This document shows positions 1 to 5,480 of a stretch of DNA of 6,003 nt, in pieces. The translations under genes were made by a program, and so were the position numbers. The notes beneath the pieces are model-generated. The model was not told where the DNA came from. It saw nothing but the letters and a program-made list of their open reading frames with translations, and did not search any database. Source of the stretch: an uncultured Oscillospiraceae bacterium (GTDB taxonomy: Bacteria; Bacillota; Clostridia; Oscillospirales; Oscillospiraceae); assembly GCA_934635545.1 (NCBI GenBank), contig CAKTZN010000114.1, forward strand, positions 1 to 6,003. The letters run 5' to 3'. Position 1 is the stretch's first letter, and every line of letters starts with the position of its first letter.

Positions 1-8
1 CAGCGCCC

Positions 9-1178
9 TCATGCCTGCACCCTATACTTCACGCGATTCCCATACCGCATCGAGGTCAGCAAACCCAGCTGTTCAAACTTCAGCACAAAGCTGCGGATGG
101 TGGCGTAGGCGGCATTGCCGAAGTCCTTTTCCAACTGCTTGGTGGAGAACTCAGCTTCCCCGTACGCGGAGAGGACGAAGTTCCACAGCGCCTTTTCCTT
201 CTCCGTGACCTGCCCTTGCGACAGGGCAGTTTGAAACACCTCGGTCGTCCTGCGGGCAGGAAGCGCCCCATTCAGCTTGTGATATACATTCTCAATGAAA
301 TATACCAGAAACGGCGTTACGTCCAGCACGCCGCTGATGCGGGCATTCTCCTCGACCAGCGTGTAAGCATCGTAGTACCCCTTACGGCTCTTGTTGACGT
401 ACTCAGACAACGGCACGAACAGGGCGGAAGAATACCCCTGCTGTACCAGATACCACAGGTGCATCAGCCGCGCCATCCTGCCGTTGCCATCAAAGTAGGG
501 GTGCAGATAGGCAATATAGAAGTGGATCAGTGCCGCTTTCAGCAGGTCGTTGCTGTCGGAATCCTCGTGGATGAAGCGCACCAGCTCCCCCATGCGCTCC
601 GGCAGCTGCTGCCACGGCAGGCCGGTATGCTCCACTTTGGAGCCGACTACGTACACGCTGTCGTGCCGGTAGAAGCTGCCGGGGCGCAGCCGGTCTTCCT
701 CCGGCAGATAAGCGCCGATGGCGGTCTCGTACAGCTGGTGAATAGATGCTTCGGTGATTCTGTTGGCGGGGTCGCTGATGAATTCCAGACCCTTCTTCAT
801 GCCATAGATGCGGTTCTCGCTTTCATCCGCCGGAGCAAAGCCGGACAGGATTTTACGGACACTGTCGCGGGAGAAATCCACCTGCTCGATGGTGAAAGTG
901 GAGATAATCTCCTCCTCCATGGCCTTCGCGCCGTAAAGCTGCGTGCTGCTCTGCGGCGTCAGCAGAATTCTGGCGGCAGAGAGATGCACCTGTGCGACAC
1001 TGTTCAGATAGACAAGTTCCTGCTCCGAAAAATCCTTCAACGGCAGCGGGTGGTAGAAGCCGTTCTTCAGCAGCGAAACAAACTCCCCCATATCCGCCTG
1101 CGGATATTTGTAACCCAGTTTCTTCAAGTCCAGCACACTTTTATCCGATAGCATCCTAGTAAACAACGCAGCGTCCAT
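9..1178 (-). CDS. Fic-domain protein (probable AMP transferase) with C-terminal winged helix
   Basis: Complete 389-aa protein. Fic enzymes usually transfer AMP from ATP to a hydroxyl side chain of a target protein. The Fic motif is clear at residues 226-237 (HPYFDGNGRMAR), with catalytic His226, Asp230, Asn232 and Arg234; Tyr228 replaces the usual Phe. A flap-like hairpin lies around residues 170-182. About 130 residues before the Fic motif, TFTIEQ (94-99) occupies the place of the class II inhibitory helix motif [S/T]xxxE[G/N], with Glu98 as the ATP-blocking residue and Gln99 at the Gly/Asn position. Residues about 325-389 look like a winged-helix DNA-binding domain, as in many stand-alone class II Fic proteins. 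The ATG at 1176-1178 is chosen because AGGAGGTG lies just upstream. No Fic antitoxin partner is adjacent, which fits self-inhibition. The target is unknown. It is likely cytosolic, with no signal peptide or membrane segment. Confidence 0.93.
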   Translation of the reverse strand: MDAALFTRMLSDKSVLDLKKLGYKYPQADMGEFVSLLKNGFYHPLPLKDFSEQELVYLNSVAQVHLSAARILLTPQSSTQLYGAKAMEEEIISTFTIEQVDFSRDSVRKILSGFAPADESENRIYGMKKGLEFISDPANRITEASIHQLYETAIGAYLPEEDRLRPGSFYRHDSVYVVGSKVEHTGLPWQQLPERMGELVRFIHEDSDSNDLLKAALIHFYIAYLHPYFDGNGRMARLMHLWYLVQQGYSSALFVPLSEYVNKSRKGYYDAYTLVEENARISGVLDVTPFLVYFIENVYHKLNGALPARRTTEVFQTALSQGQVTEKEKALWNFVLSAYGEAEFSTKQLEKDFGNAAYATIRSFVLKFEQLGLLTSMRYGNRVKYRVQA

Positions 1179-1191
1179 ATAGCACCTCCTG

Positions 1192-1221
1192 CTGATAATA
1201 AATAGTATCAGTTTATATCAG
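1192..1221. promoter_or_regulatory. Cluster of three TATCAG boxes in the Fic leader (possible operator)
   Basis: On the plus strand, TATCAG occurs at 1206-1211 and 1216-1221, spaced 10 bp apart, and its inverse CTGATA at 1192-1197, forming a CTGATA-8-TATCAG inverted repeat. The boxes lie between the -10 element and the ribosome binding site, touching the -10. A 10-bp period puts two boxes on the same helix face, as operators often are. The Fic protein ends in a winged-helix domain, so autoregulation is a reasonable inference. The DNA is AT-rich here, so chance similarity is possible. Confidence 0.3.
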
Positions 1222-1248
1222 TATACAGGAGTGTTTTCGGAAATGCAA
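1220..1248 (-). promoter_or_regulatory. Putative sigma-70-type promoter of the Fic gene
   Basis: On the minus strand, TTGCAT (1243-1248) is followed by exactly 17 nt and then TATACT (1220-1225). The -10 matches the consensus at 5 of 6 positions and the -35 at 3 of 6. The predicted start lies roughly 35 nt upstream of the Fic ATG, leaving a short leader that carries the ribosome binding site. The same hexamers at the same spacing precede the AAA ATPase gene (3441-3469), which strengthens the call. It is based on pattern only. Confidence 0.5.
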
Positions 1249-1571
1249 GAGAAAATGCCGTCTTAGGCATGGAAGAATCCTAGGTCGAAATCCTGCGACC
1301 CAAAAGCGATGAAATCAACATCAGGTTTCAGAGGAGCTTTCTTGAAGTAAATGTATTCACAAATTGGTAGAGATAGTTTCCTGCGTCATCCGCGCCTCGC
1401 CGGAGGACAGCTCATTGGCACTTTGCGCACAGCCCCTCAAATTTGACCTCTTCCGCGCCTGAATTAGCCCCGAAGTACCCTGATTACAGGTCAATTTTTT
1501 GGCTGATGCGCATTTCGGCAAAACCCGTAATCCCTTACACTACAACGGCTTCAAGTCATTTCCGGTTGCTC
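1249..1571. other. Gene-free stretch with decayed coding debris
   Basis: No intact gene is seen between the Fic promoter and the deacetylase fragment. The minus strand has short protein-like pieces in different frames separated by stops. One ends at the stop 1263-1265 and reads FKKAPLKPDVDFIAFG internally, running for about 39 codons from the preceding stop with no start codon or ribosome binding site. I could not assign it to a family. Another, at 1412-1534, resembles the end of a Fur-type regulator and is listed separately. The pattern is that of eroded or shuffled gene ends rather than a designed intergenic region. Confidence 0.5.
1412..1534 (-). pseudogene. Possible remnant of a Fur/PerR-family regulator C-terminus
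   Basis: One minus-strand frame reads GITGFAEMRISQKIDL, then a stop (1484-1486), then a segment ending in GAEEVKFEGLCAKCQ and a stop (1412-1414). The ending hydrophobic-x-G-[LI]-C-x-x-C-Q is typical of the last residues of Fur/PerR/Zur proteins, where the CxxC pair binds structural zinc. The in-frame stop, a second stop at 1535-1537 and the absence of the DNA-binding N-terminus would make it a dead fragment. Identification rests on a short tail motif only, so it may be wrong. Confidence 0.25.
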
Positions 1572-1912
1572 CACATCCCACTGAATCGGCTCCATCCCCA
1601 GCGACCGAACCGCAGAGATCACATGGTCGTCGTATTCACCGTAAGGGCAGCGGATCAGCGTTGGACAGCAGCCGGTGACAGCCTCGATCTTGTCACAGCT
1701 TTCCTGAATATCCGCCACGATCTGTGAAGAGGTCAGACTGTTATAGTGGTCGTGATGGGTGGAATGGCTCATGACCTCATGCCCCGCATCATGCAGCGCT
1801 TTCACCGACTCAGGATACTTATCCACCCAATCTCCCACGACGAAAAAGGTGGTTTTCACGTTGTACTTCGCCAAAATGTCGATGAGATTCTCCGTATCCT
1901 CATTGCCCCACG
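1572..1912 (-). pseudogene. Polysaccharide deacetylase (NodB-type) fragment, truncated at both ends
   Basis: About 114 codons with clear NodB/CE4 deacetylase character, from WGNEDT through TTFFVVGDWVDKYPE, the metal-binding motif HSTHH and the loop RCPYG to GMEPIQWDV. Intact members remove N-acetyl groups from peptidoglycan or chitin-like polymers outside the cell. The first motif (TFDxxW or TFDDG), which carries the catalytic base, is missing: the frame reads TFASPW, with Ala where Asp is expected. Motif 3 has Cys for the usual Pro (RCPYG for RPPYG). After WDV the frame reads EQPEMT and stops, so the rest of the fold and the last catalytic His are lost. There is no signal peptide. The only upstream start in frame is a GTG inside the hairpin at 1922-1954, with no ribosome binding site. 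It is a gene remnant, and the family call is much firmer than any idea of activity. Confidence 0.75.
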
Positions 1913-1921
1913 GTGATGCAA

Positions 1922-1954
1922 AAGTGCGGCAGTTCACGGAGAACTGTCGCACTT
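1922..1954. terminator. 14-bp-stem hairpin with T-rich flanks, possible bidirectional terminator
   Basis: Left arm AAGTGCGGCAGTTC (1922-1935), loop ACGGA, right arm GAACTGTCGCACTT (1941-1954). Thirteen of 14 pairs are Watson-Crick; the remaining one is a G-U pair in plus-strand RNA and an A-C mismatch in minus-strand RNA. Read on the minus strand the stem runs into TTTT; on the plus strand it runs into TTCTTT. It sits at the exact point where homology to the deacetylase family starts, so it may have come in with a rearrangement. It could also act as an attenuator behind the putative promoter at 1970-1998. Confidence 0.55.
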
Positions 1955-1969
1955 CTTTATTGTGCTTTT

Positions 1970-1998
1970 ATGATAGCATAAATGTGTCCTGTCTGCAA
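1970..1998 (-). promoter_or_regulatory. Putative promoter reading into the hairpin
   Basis: On the minus strand, TTGCAG (1993-1998), a 17-nt spacer and TATCAT (1970-1975; 5 of 6 to the -10 consensus). A transcript would start around 1963 and meet the hairpin at 1922-1954 within about ten nucleotides. The layout resembles the two other promoters proposed here. The -35 match is weak, and no intact gene lies downstream before the Fic gene. Confidence 0.33.
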
Positions 1999-2173
1999 CA
2001 AAACTTGGTTCAAAAAAGTAAAAGCTTTTTGATAGACGATGATGGTCACAAGCGTTGTGGGACAAGCAGTTGCCGGTGTTTGTTTTACAATTTTAGTCGG
2101 GAAAAGCAGGAGAGGCGTAAACGAGCAAAATGCAAAACCGGCCGAAATTTAGTCGGGAAAAATACGCCACTAA
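1999..2173. other. Non-coding intergenic stretch between deacetylase remnant and ATPase terminator
   Basis: AT-richer than the neighbouring genes. Apart from the direct repeats at 2092-2178, the only reading frame of note is a plus-strand run of 37 codons (2039-2152) that starts ATGATG and encodes a short hydrophobic stretch (GQAVAGVCFTILVG). It has no ribosome binding site and begins directly after a stop, so it is not annotated as a gene. Confidence 0.4.
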
Positions 2174-2178
2174 ACGAG
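2092..2178. repeat. Two-copy degenerate direct repeat
   Basis: TTTAGTCGGGAAAA occurs at 2092-2105 and again, identical, at 2148-2161, 56 bp apart. Each copy is followed by TAAACGAG (2118-2125 and 2171-2178) and an A-rich stretch ending in GCA, at offsets of 26 and 23 bp. The second copy runs into the terminator of the ATPase gene. This is a partly decayed tandem duplication of a unit of about 55 bp. Two copies are too few, and the intervening bases too divergent, for a CRISPR call. Function is unknown. Confidence 0.5.
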
Positions 2179-2204
2179 AAAAAGCAGCCCGACTGGACTG
2201 CTTT
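2174..2204 (-). terminator. Rho-independent terminator of the AAA ATPase gene
   Basis: On the minus strand, AAAGCAG (2198-2204), then a short loop region in which TCC and GG can extend the stem, then CTGCTTT (2181-2187), running into TTTTT with TC beyond. It lies 13 bp after the ATPase stop codon, on the correct strand and with the T-tract on the correct side. Confidence 0.78.
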
Positions 2205-2217
2205 CCCGAATGGATAC

Positions 2218-3417
2218 TCACCATGCATCGGCCAGCAGGAAATCCTGCAGGTGCACGATTCTAATGCCGTTTTCAATCCCCACATCCATGTCATTCAGGG
2301 TGACAACGTATTTGGGGTAATGATCCTTGATCTCCATGAGGTTGCCCACCTCGCGGTCCGAGCCCACCGGCAGCTGGACACAGACCTGCACGTAGATCCG
2401 CTCATCGCGGCGGGTGGCCACAAAGTCGATCTCCTTTGTATCATTCTTGCCGACATACACATCGTACCCCCGCCGCTTCAACTCCAGAAACACGATGTTC
2501 TCCATGGCCCCGTCCAGCATTTTGCGGTTATAGCCCAACAGGGCGTATTTCAGCGACACATCCGCCAGATAATACTTTTCCTGCGTTTTCAGAATACTCT
2601 TGCCCTGCAGGTCGTAGCGTTCGCAGGGATAGATGATGAACCCCTGCTCCAGCCAGCGCAGGTAGTTGTAGACGCTCTCCACCGAGACCTTGCGGTGTTC
2701 ACTTTTCAGGAAGGTGGAGATCGAATTGGCGGAGAAGGTCTTGCCCACATTTTCGATGATAAATTTCACCACACGGTCAAAAAGATCCTGCTTGTTGATG
2801 CGGTGACGCTTTACAATATCGCGGGAGACCACGGTGTGGTAGATGCCGTTGACGATCTGATAGGCGTTCTGTGGGTCATACTCACTCAGCGCGATTATGG
2901 GGAACCCGCCAAACCGGATATATTCCTCCAGCAGTTCCTTTTGGGACAGTGCACTGCCGTCTTTGAAGTCCAGATACTCGCGGAAAGACAGGGTATAGAC
3001 GGGGATAGACACATAGCGTCCTGTCAGATAGGTGGAGATCTCGCTGGACATGAGCTTGGAGTTGGAGCCGGTCACATAAATGTCGGCGTCCGCGCCCTCC
3101 AGCAGACTGTTGACCGCCCTTTCCCAGCCGGTGATCTCCTGTATCTCATCCAGCAGGAGGTAACAGCGCCCCTTGCCCGCCATGGCCTCCACCAGCTCGT
3201 CATACATCTGCTTGGCGGTGATATTTTCGGGAATGTCCATCTCCGTGTACCGCTTGCAGATGATACGATCCGCAGATATGCCCCTCCGCAGCAGTTCCTC
3301 CTCCAGCATCTCGAAAATGGTGGATTTACCGCAGCGGCGGATGCCCGCCAGTATTTTGACCAGCGGTTGGTCGATAAAAGGCGCGATGGCCTCGATATAA
3401 TTCGATCTGTTGATCAT
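2218..3417 (-). CDS. AAA+ ATPase (AAA_14 type) with C-terminal DUF4143 domain
   Basis: Complete 399-aa protein of the widespread stand-alone ATPase/DUF4143 family, whose cellular role is not established. Walker A is GIRRCGKST (residues 25-33, Lys31), Walker B is CYLLLDEIQ (85-93, Asp90-Glu91), a sensor-like VTGSNS follows (115-120), and Arg134 in LTGRYV is a possible arginine finger. Residues about 210-265 look like a winged-helix region. The C-terminal DUF4143 part (about 270-399) contains EIDFVATRRDERIYVQV (329-345), which resembles a PD-(D/E)XK nuclease core with Gln in the usual Glu position; whether it cuts DNA is not known. No signal peptide or transmembrane segment is seen. The ATG at 3415-3417 is supported by GAGGAGG about eight bases upstream. 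It has its own promoter and terminator, so it is a single-gene unit. Such genes are often found in accessory DNA of gut anaerobes. Confidence 0.92.
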   Translation of the reverse strand: MINRSNYIEAIAPFIDQPLVKILAGIRRCGKSTIFEMLEEELLRRGISADRIICKRYTEMDIPENITAKQMYDELVEAMAGKGRCYLLLDEIQEITGWERAVNSLLEGADADIYVTGSNSKLMSSEISTYLTGRYVSIPVYTLSFREYLDFKDGSALSQKELLEEYIRFGGFPIIALSEYDPQNAYQIVNGIYHTVVSRDIVKRHRINKQDLFDRVVKFIIENVGKTFSANSISTFLKSEHRKVSVESVYNYLRWLEQGFIIYPCERYDLQGKSILKTQEKYYLADVSLKYALLGYNRKMLDGAMENIVFLELKRRGYDVYVGKNDTKEIDFVATRRDERIYVQVCVQLPVGSDREVGNLMEIKDHYPKYVVTLNDMDVGIENGIRIVHLQDFLLADAW

Positions 3418-3440
3418 GCTATCGCCTCCTCACAATCATT

Positions 3441-3469
3441 AGTATACCCAAAATGCTTCCGCTATGCAA
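3441..3469 (-). promoter_or_regulatory. Putative sigma-70-type promoter of the AAA ATPase gene
   Basis: On the minus strand, TTGCAT (3464-3469), 17 nt, TATACT (3441-3446). Both hexamers and the spacing are identical to those upstream of the Fic gene, although the spacer sequences differ. The predicted start lies about 17 nt upstream of the ATG, giving a very short leader that still contains the ribosome binding site at 3425-3431. Confidence 0.5.
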
Positions 3470-3548
3470 CAAGTTTTTCACGTCTAACCTTAAAAACTTT
3501 TGTACATTCTACGCTTTTTCACTTTGCTCTACACGGAGCACCATACAC

Positions 3549-5099
3549 TCATCCCTCCAGCAGAGCGCGGCAGCCCTCCGGGAGCAGATAGTCGATCTCC
3601 ATGCGGTTCCCCTCGTAGACGCGAATTTCCCGGATGGCGGCGGCGACTGTGGGGCGATCCAGCTCCGCCAGCTGCCCCGACGCCAGCAGTTCCTTTACCC
3701 ACGGCAGACATAGCGGATCGTCCTGCGCTGTGCCGCGCAGCTTGTCCAGCTGGGCTTGCAGCGCCTGCTCCTGTGCGTCATAATCGGCGCGGTAGCGGAG
3801 GAGCTCCTCCTTGGAGATGAGCGCGTCCTGATAGTCCTCGTAGGCGCTCTGGCGGCGGCGCTGAATACGCTGTAAGGCCGCCTCCAGCTTTTGCGGCGGG
3901 TCGCCGTTTGAGGAGGGTCGCTGCGCCGCGCCCTGCTGTACCAGCTGACGGAGATTTTCCACGGCGGCCATGAGCCGGTTCAAATCATCCAGCACCACCT
4001 TCGCCACCACATCGTGGGCGATATAGTGCCTGCTGCATACGGATGCGCCGTAGCGCTTATACGAGCCGCAGGTGTAGAAGGTTTTGCCGCCCCAGGTGGC
4101 CTTGACCATGGCTCGTCCACAGTCGCCGCACTTGAGAAAGCCCGCAAAGGGACTGACATCCTGTTGAAAATCCGGTGTGCGGGCGTTGGTATTCAACAGA
4201 GCTTGTACCCGCTGCCACTGATTTTTTTCGATGATCGGCTGGTGCGTGCCGGATACCACCGTCCACTGAGAACGATCCTTTCGCTTGGCTTTCCCGTGCA
4301 TCTGCAGGCGGTCGTCCCGTCCCTGCTCCATATTTCCGATGTACATCTCATTTTGCAAAATACGGTGGATAGTGGCATACGTCCAGTAGGTGGTAGACGC
4401 CAATCGGTGGTTGTTGCGGTATTTTTCACCGGTGAGCCGCTTGTACTCGCTGGGGCAGGGAATGCCCTCCTCATTCAGCTGCTTGGCAATACGGATCTTT
4501 CCCATTCCATTTTCAAACAGGGTGAAGATGCGCCGCACCACCTCCGCCGCAGGCGGATCGATAGCAAGTCGGTTATGATTCTGTGGATCCTTGCAGTACC
4601 CGTAGCTGGCAAAGGCTCCGATGAATTCGCCCCGCTGCTGCTTGGCGTGGAGGGAGCTTTTGACCTTTTGGGAAATGTCGCGGGCATACTGGGTGTTAAA
4701 CAGGTTCTTCAGCGGCATCATCATGTCGTAGGCACCGCGGTCACTGTCGATGTTGTCCGTGACGGCGATGAACCGCACACCGTGCTCCGGCAGCCAACGC
4801 TCCAGATAGCGGCCTGTTTCGATGTAGTCACGACCGAAACGGGACAGATCCTTTACCAGCACACAGCGGATACGTCCGCTTTCCATGTCCCGCAGCATCC
4901 GCTGAAAGGCGGGGCGCTGGAAATTCGTACCGGTATAGCCGTCGTCGGCATAGCACTCCGCCATCACCAACTCAGAATGATTTTCGATATACGCCTCCAG
5001 CAGCTTCCGCTGGTTGCCGATGGAGTCGCTCTCCATCCGGTCTCCGTCCTCCCGGGACAGGCGGCAGTAAAGCGCAGTAGGCAGTGGTGGCTTCTCCAT
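3549..5099 (-). CDS. Large serine recombinase (site-specific integrase/transposase)
   Basis: Complete 516-aa recombinase of the large serine family used by clostridial integrative and mobilizable elements (TnpX/TndX-like in type). It cuts and rejoins DNA at attachment sites through a covalent serine-DNA link. The N-terminal catalytic domain has YCRLSRED (residues 11-18) with nucleophile Ser15 and Arg13, and the active-site arginines in DLSRFGRD (84-91, Arg87 and Arg90). A recombinase domain follows (about 160-290), then a zinc ribbon with CGDC (324-327), Cys344 and Cys355, and a charged, coiled-coil-like region around 370-460. The length is normal for shorter members; TnpX itself is longer. 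The ATG at 5097-5099 is preceded by AAGGAGGG. It is downstream of, and probably co-transcribed with, the 39-codon ORF. No decay is seen, so it may be active. No transfer, relaxase or other cargo gene can be tied to it inside the window, and the element's ends are not identified. Confidence 0.95.
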   Translation of the reverse strand: MEKPPLPTALYCRLSREDGDRMESDSIGNQRKLLEAYIENHSELVMAECYADDGYTGTNFQRPAFQRMLRDMESGRIRCVLVKDLSRFGRDYIETGRYLERWLPEHGVRFIAVTDNIDSDRGAYDMMMPLKNLFNTQYARDISQKVKSSLHAKQQRGEFIGAFASYGYCKDPQNHNRLAIDPPAAEVVRRIFTLFENGMGKIRIAKQLNEEGIPCPSEYKRLTGEKYRNNHRLASTTYWTYATIHRILQNEMYIGNMEQGRDDRLQMHGKAKRKDRSQWTVVSGTHQPIIEKNQWQRVQALLNTNARTPDFQQDVSPFAGFLKCGDCGRAMVKATWGGKTFYTCGSYKRYGASVCSRHYIAHDVVAKVVLDDLNRLMAAVENLRQLVQQGAAQRPSSNGDPPQKLEAALQRIQRRRQSAYEDYQDALISKEELLRYRADYDAQEQALQAQLDKLRGTAQDDPLCLPWVKELLASGQLAELDRPTVAAAIREIRVYEGNRMEIDYLLPEGCRALLEG

Positions 5100-5133
5100 A
5101 AGCTCCCTCCTTTCCGTGGACTGCCCGCAGATA

Positions 5134-5253
5134 TTACGCCGCCTGTGTGTGGGCGCGGATCAATTCCAACAGCAGCGCCTCTGCCGTCTGCTGCCCAAGA
5201 AAATTGCGAGTGACGGTGATTGCCGGAGTGGGTACTTGCTGAACGGTTGTCAT
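5134..5253 (-). CDS. Small ORF (39 aa) directly upstream of the recombinase
   Basis: Encodes a 39-residue protein starting MTTVQQVPTPAITVTRNFLG and ending in a probable amphipathic helix (AEALLLELIRAH). The start at 5251-5253 is chosen because AGAGGAGGT lies six bases upstream; an in-frame extension to about 5472 would run through the large palindrome and has no ribosome binding site. The stop is 34 bp before the recombinase ATG, so the two are likely one operon. I do not recognise the family. A small protein encoded next to a serine recombinase could be a directionality factor or regulator, but that is inference from position only. No zinc, DNA-binding or membrane motif is visible. Confidence 0.6.
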   Translation of the reverse strand: MTTVQQVPTPAITVTRNFLGQQTAEALLLELIRAHTQAA

Positions 5254-5259
5254 AAACAG

Positions 5260-5268
5260 ACCTCCTCT
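5260..5268 (-). promoter_or_regulatory. Ribosome binding site that fixes the small-ORF start
   Basis: AGAGGAGGT on the minus strand, six bases before the ATG at 5251-5253. It is the best Shine-Dalgarno sequence in the upstream region and is the main reason for choosing the 39-aa start over longer in-frame options. Confidence 0.65.
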
Positions 5269-5283
5269 TTGAGAATAGTCCAT

Positions 5284-5309
5284 CGTATGCGCGTTACGGA
5301 AACCGTATG
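5284..5309. repeat. CGTATG pair and TACGG-AAA-CCGTA dyad upstream of the small ORF
   Basis: On the plus strand CGTATG occurs at 5284-5289 and 5304-5309, 20 bp apart (about two helical turns). The second copy overlaps a short dyad, TACGG AAA CCGTA (5295-5307). The elements lie between the large palindrome and the recombinase operon and could be a protein-binding site. They are short enough to be chance. Confidence 0.3.
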
Positions 5310-5327
5310 TTTGTCGGTTGGACCTTT

Positions 5328-5384
5328 TGACAAGCATAGATACCCCTGTGAGGTCGATCCTCACAGGGGTATCTATGCTTGTCA
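5328..5384. repeat. Perfect 26-bp inverted repeat with 5-nt loop
   Basis: Left arm 5328-5353 (starts TGACAAGCATAG, ends CCTGTGAGG) and right arm 5359-5384 are exact reverse complements around the loop TCGAT. Neither side has a T-tract: the minus strand continues AAAGGTCC and the plus strand TATCCATC, so it is not a standard rho-independent terminator. It lies 74 bp upstream of the small ORF and 96 bp after the LysR stop. Each outer end reads TTGTCA outward, close to a -35 hexamer, but no good -10 follows on the minus strand. It could be an attenuator or insulator for the recombinase operon, a structure at the element end, or a recombination site. Confidence 0.9.
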
Positions 5385-5390
5385 TATCCA

Positions 5391-5420
5391 TCGCAAAAGG
5401 CGGCAGAGCTTTCTCTGTCG
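5391..5420 (-). terminator. Weak candidate terminator after the LysR gene
   Basis: On the minus strand CGACAGAG (5413-5420), loop AAAG, CTCTGCCG (5401-5408), then CCTTTTGC. The 8-bp stem has one A-C mismatch and a short T-run. It lies about 60 bp after the LysR stop, in the right direction. It is marginal. Confidence 0.3.
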
Positions 5421-5480
5421 GGGAGGGTAACAGCACGGTCAGAGATGGAAGGCTACGGTGCCCTTCAAACAAGGTACAGC

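Noticed and set aside
216..1151. 311-codon open frame on the plus strand
   Set aside because: Antisense to the Fic gene with no domain signature; His/Val/Leu/Gln-rich composition typical of shadow frames.
2039..2152. 37-codon plus-strand ORF with a hydrophobic segment
   Set aside because: No ribosome binding site, begins immediately after a stop, and its end falls in a repeated sequence. A chance frame is more likely than a small membrane protein.
2092..2178. CRISPR-like repeats
   Set aside because: Only two copies of a 14-mer, with related rather than unique DNA between them, and no cas genes.
3470..3548. Terminator of the recombinase gene
   Set aside because: Only a 4-bp GCTC/GAGC stem is seen after the stop and it is not followed by a T-tract, so no convincing terminator could be called.
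1759..3591. 610-codon open frame on the plus strand
   Set aside because: It lies antisense to the ATPase gene and part of the deacetylase remnant, has no recognisable domain and no ribosome binding site. It is a shadow of the coding pattern on the other strand.
4014..5213. 399-codon open frame on the plus strand
   Set aside because: Antisense to the recombinase, with no recognisable motif.
5328..5384. Palindrome as an ordinary rho-independent terminator
   Set aside because: There is no run of T after either arm on either strand, although it could still impede transcription.
5134..5472. 112-aa version of the small ORF upstream of the recombinase
   Set aside because: The extension reads through both arms of the perfect palindrome and its start has no ribosome binding site, while an excellent one precedes the internal ATG at 5251-5253.
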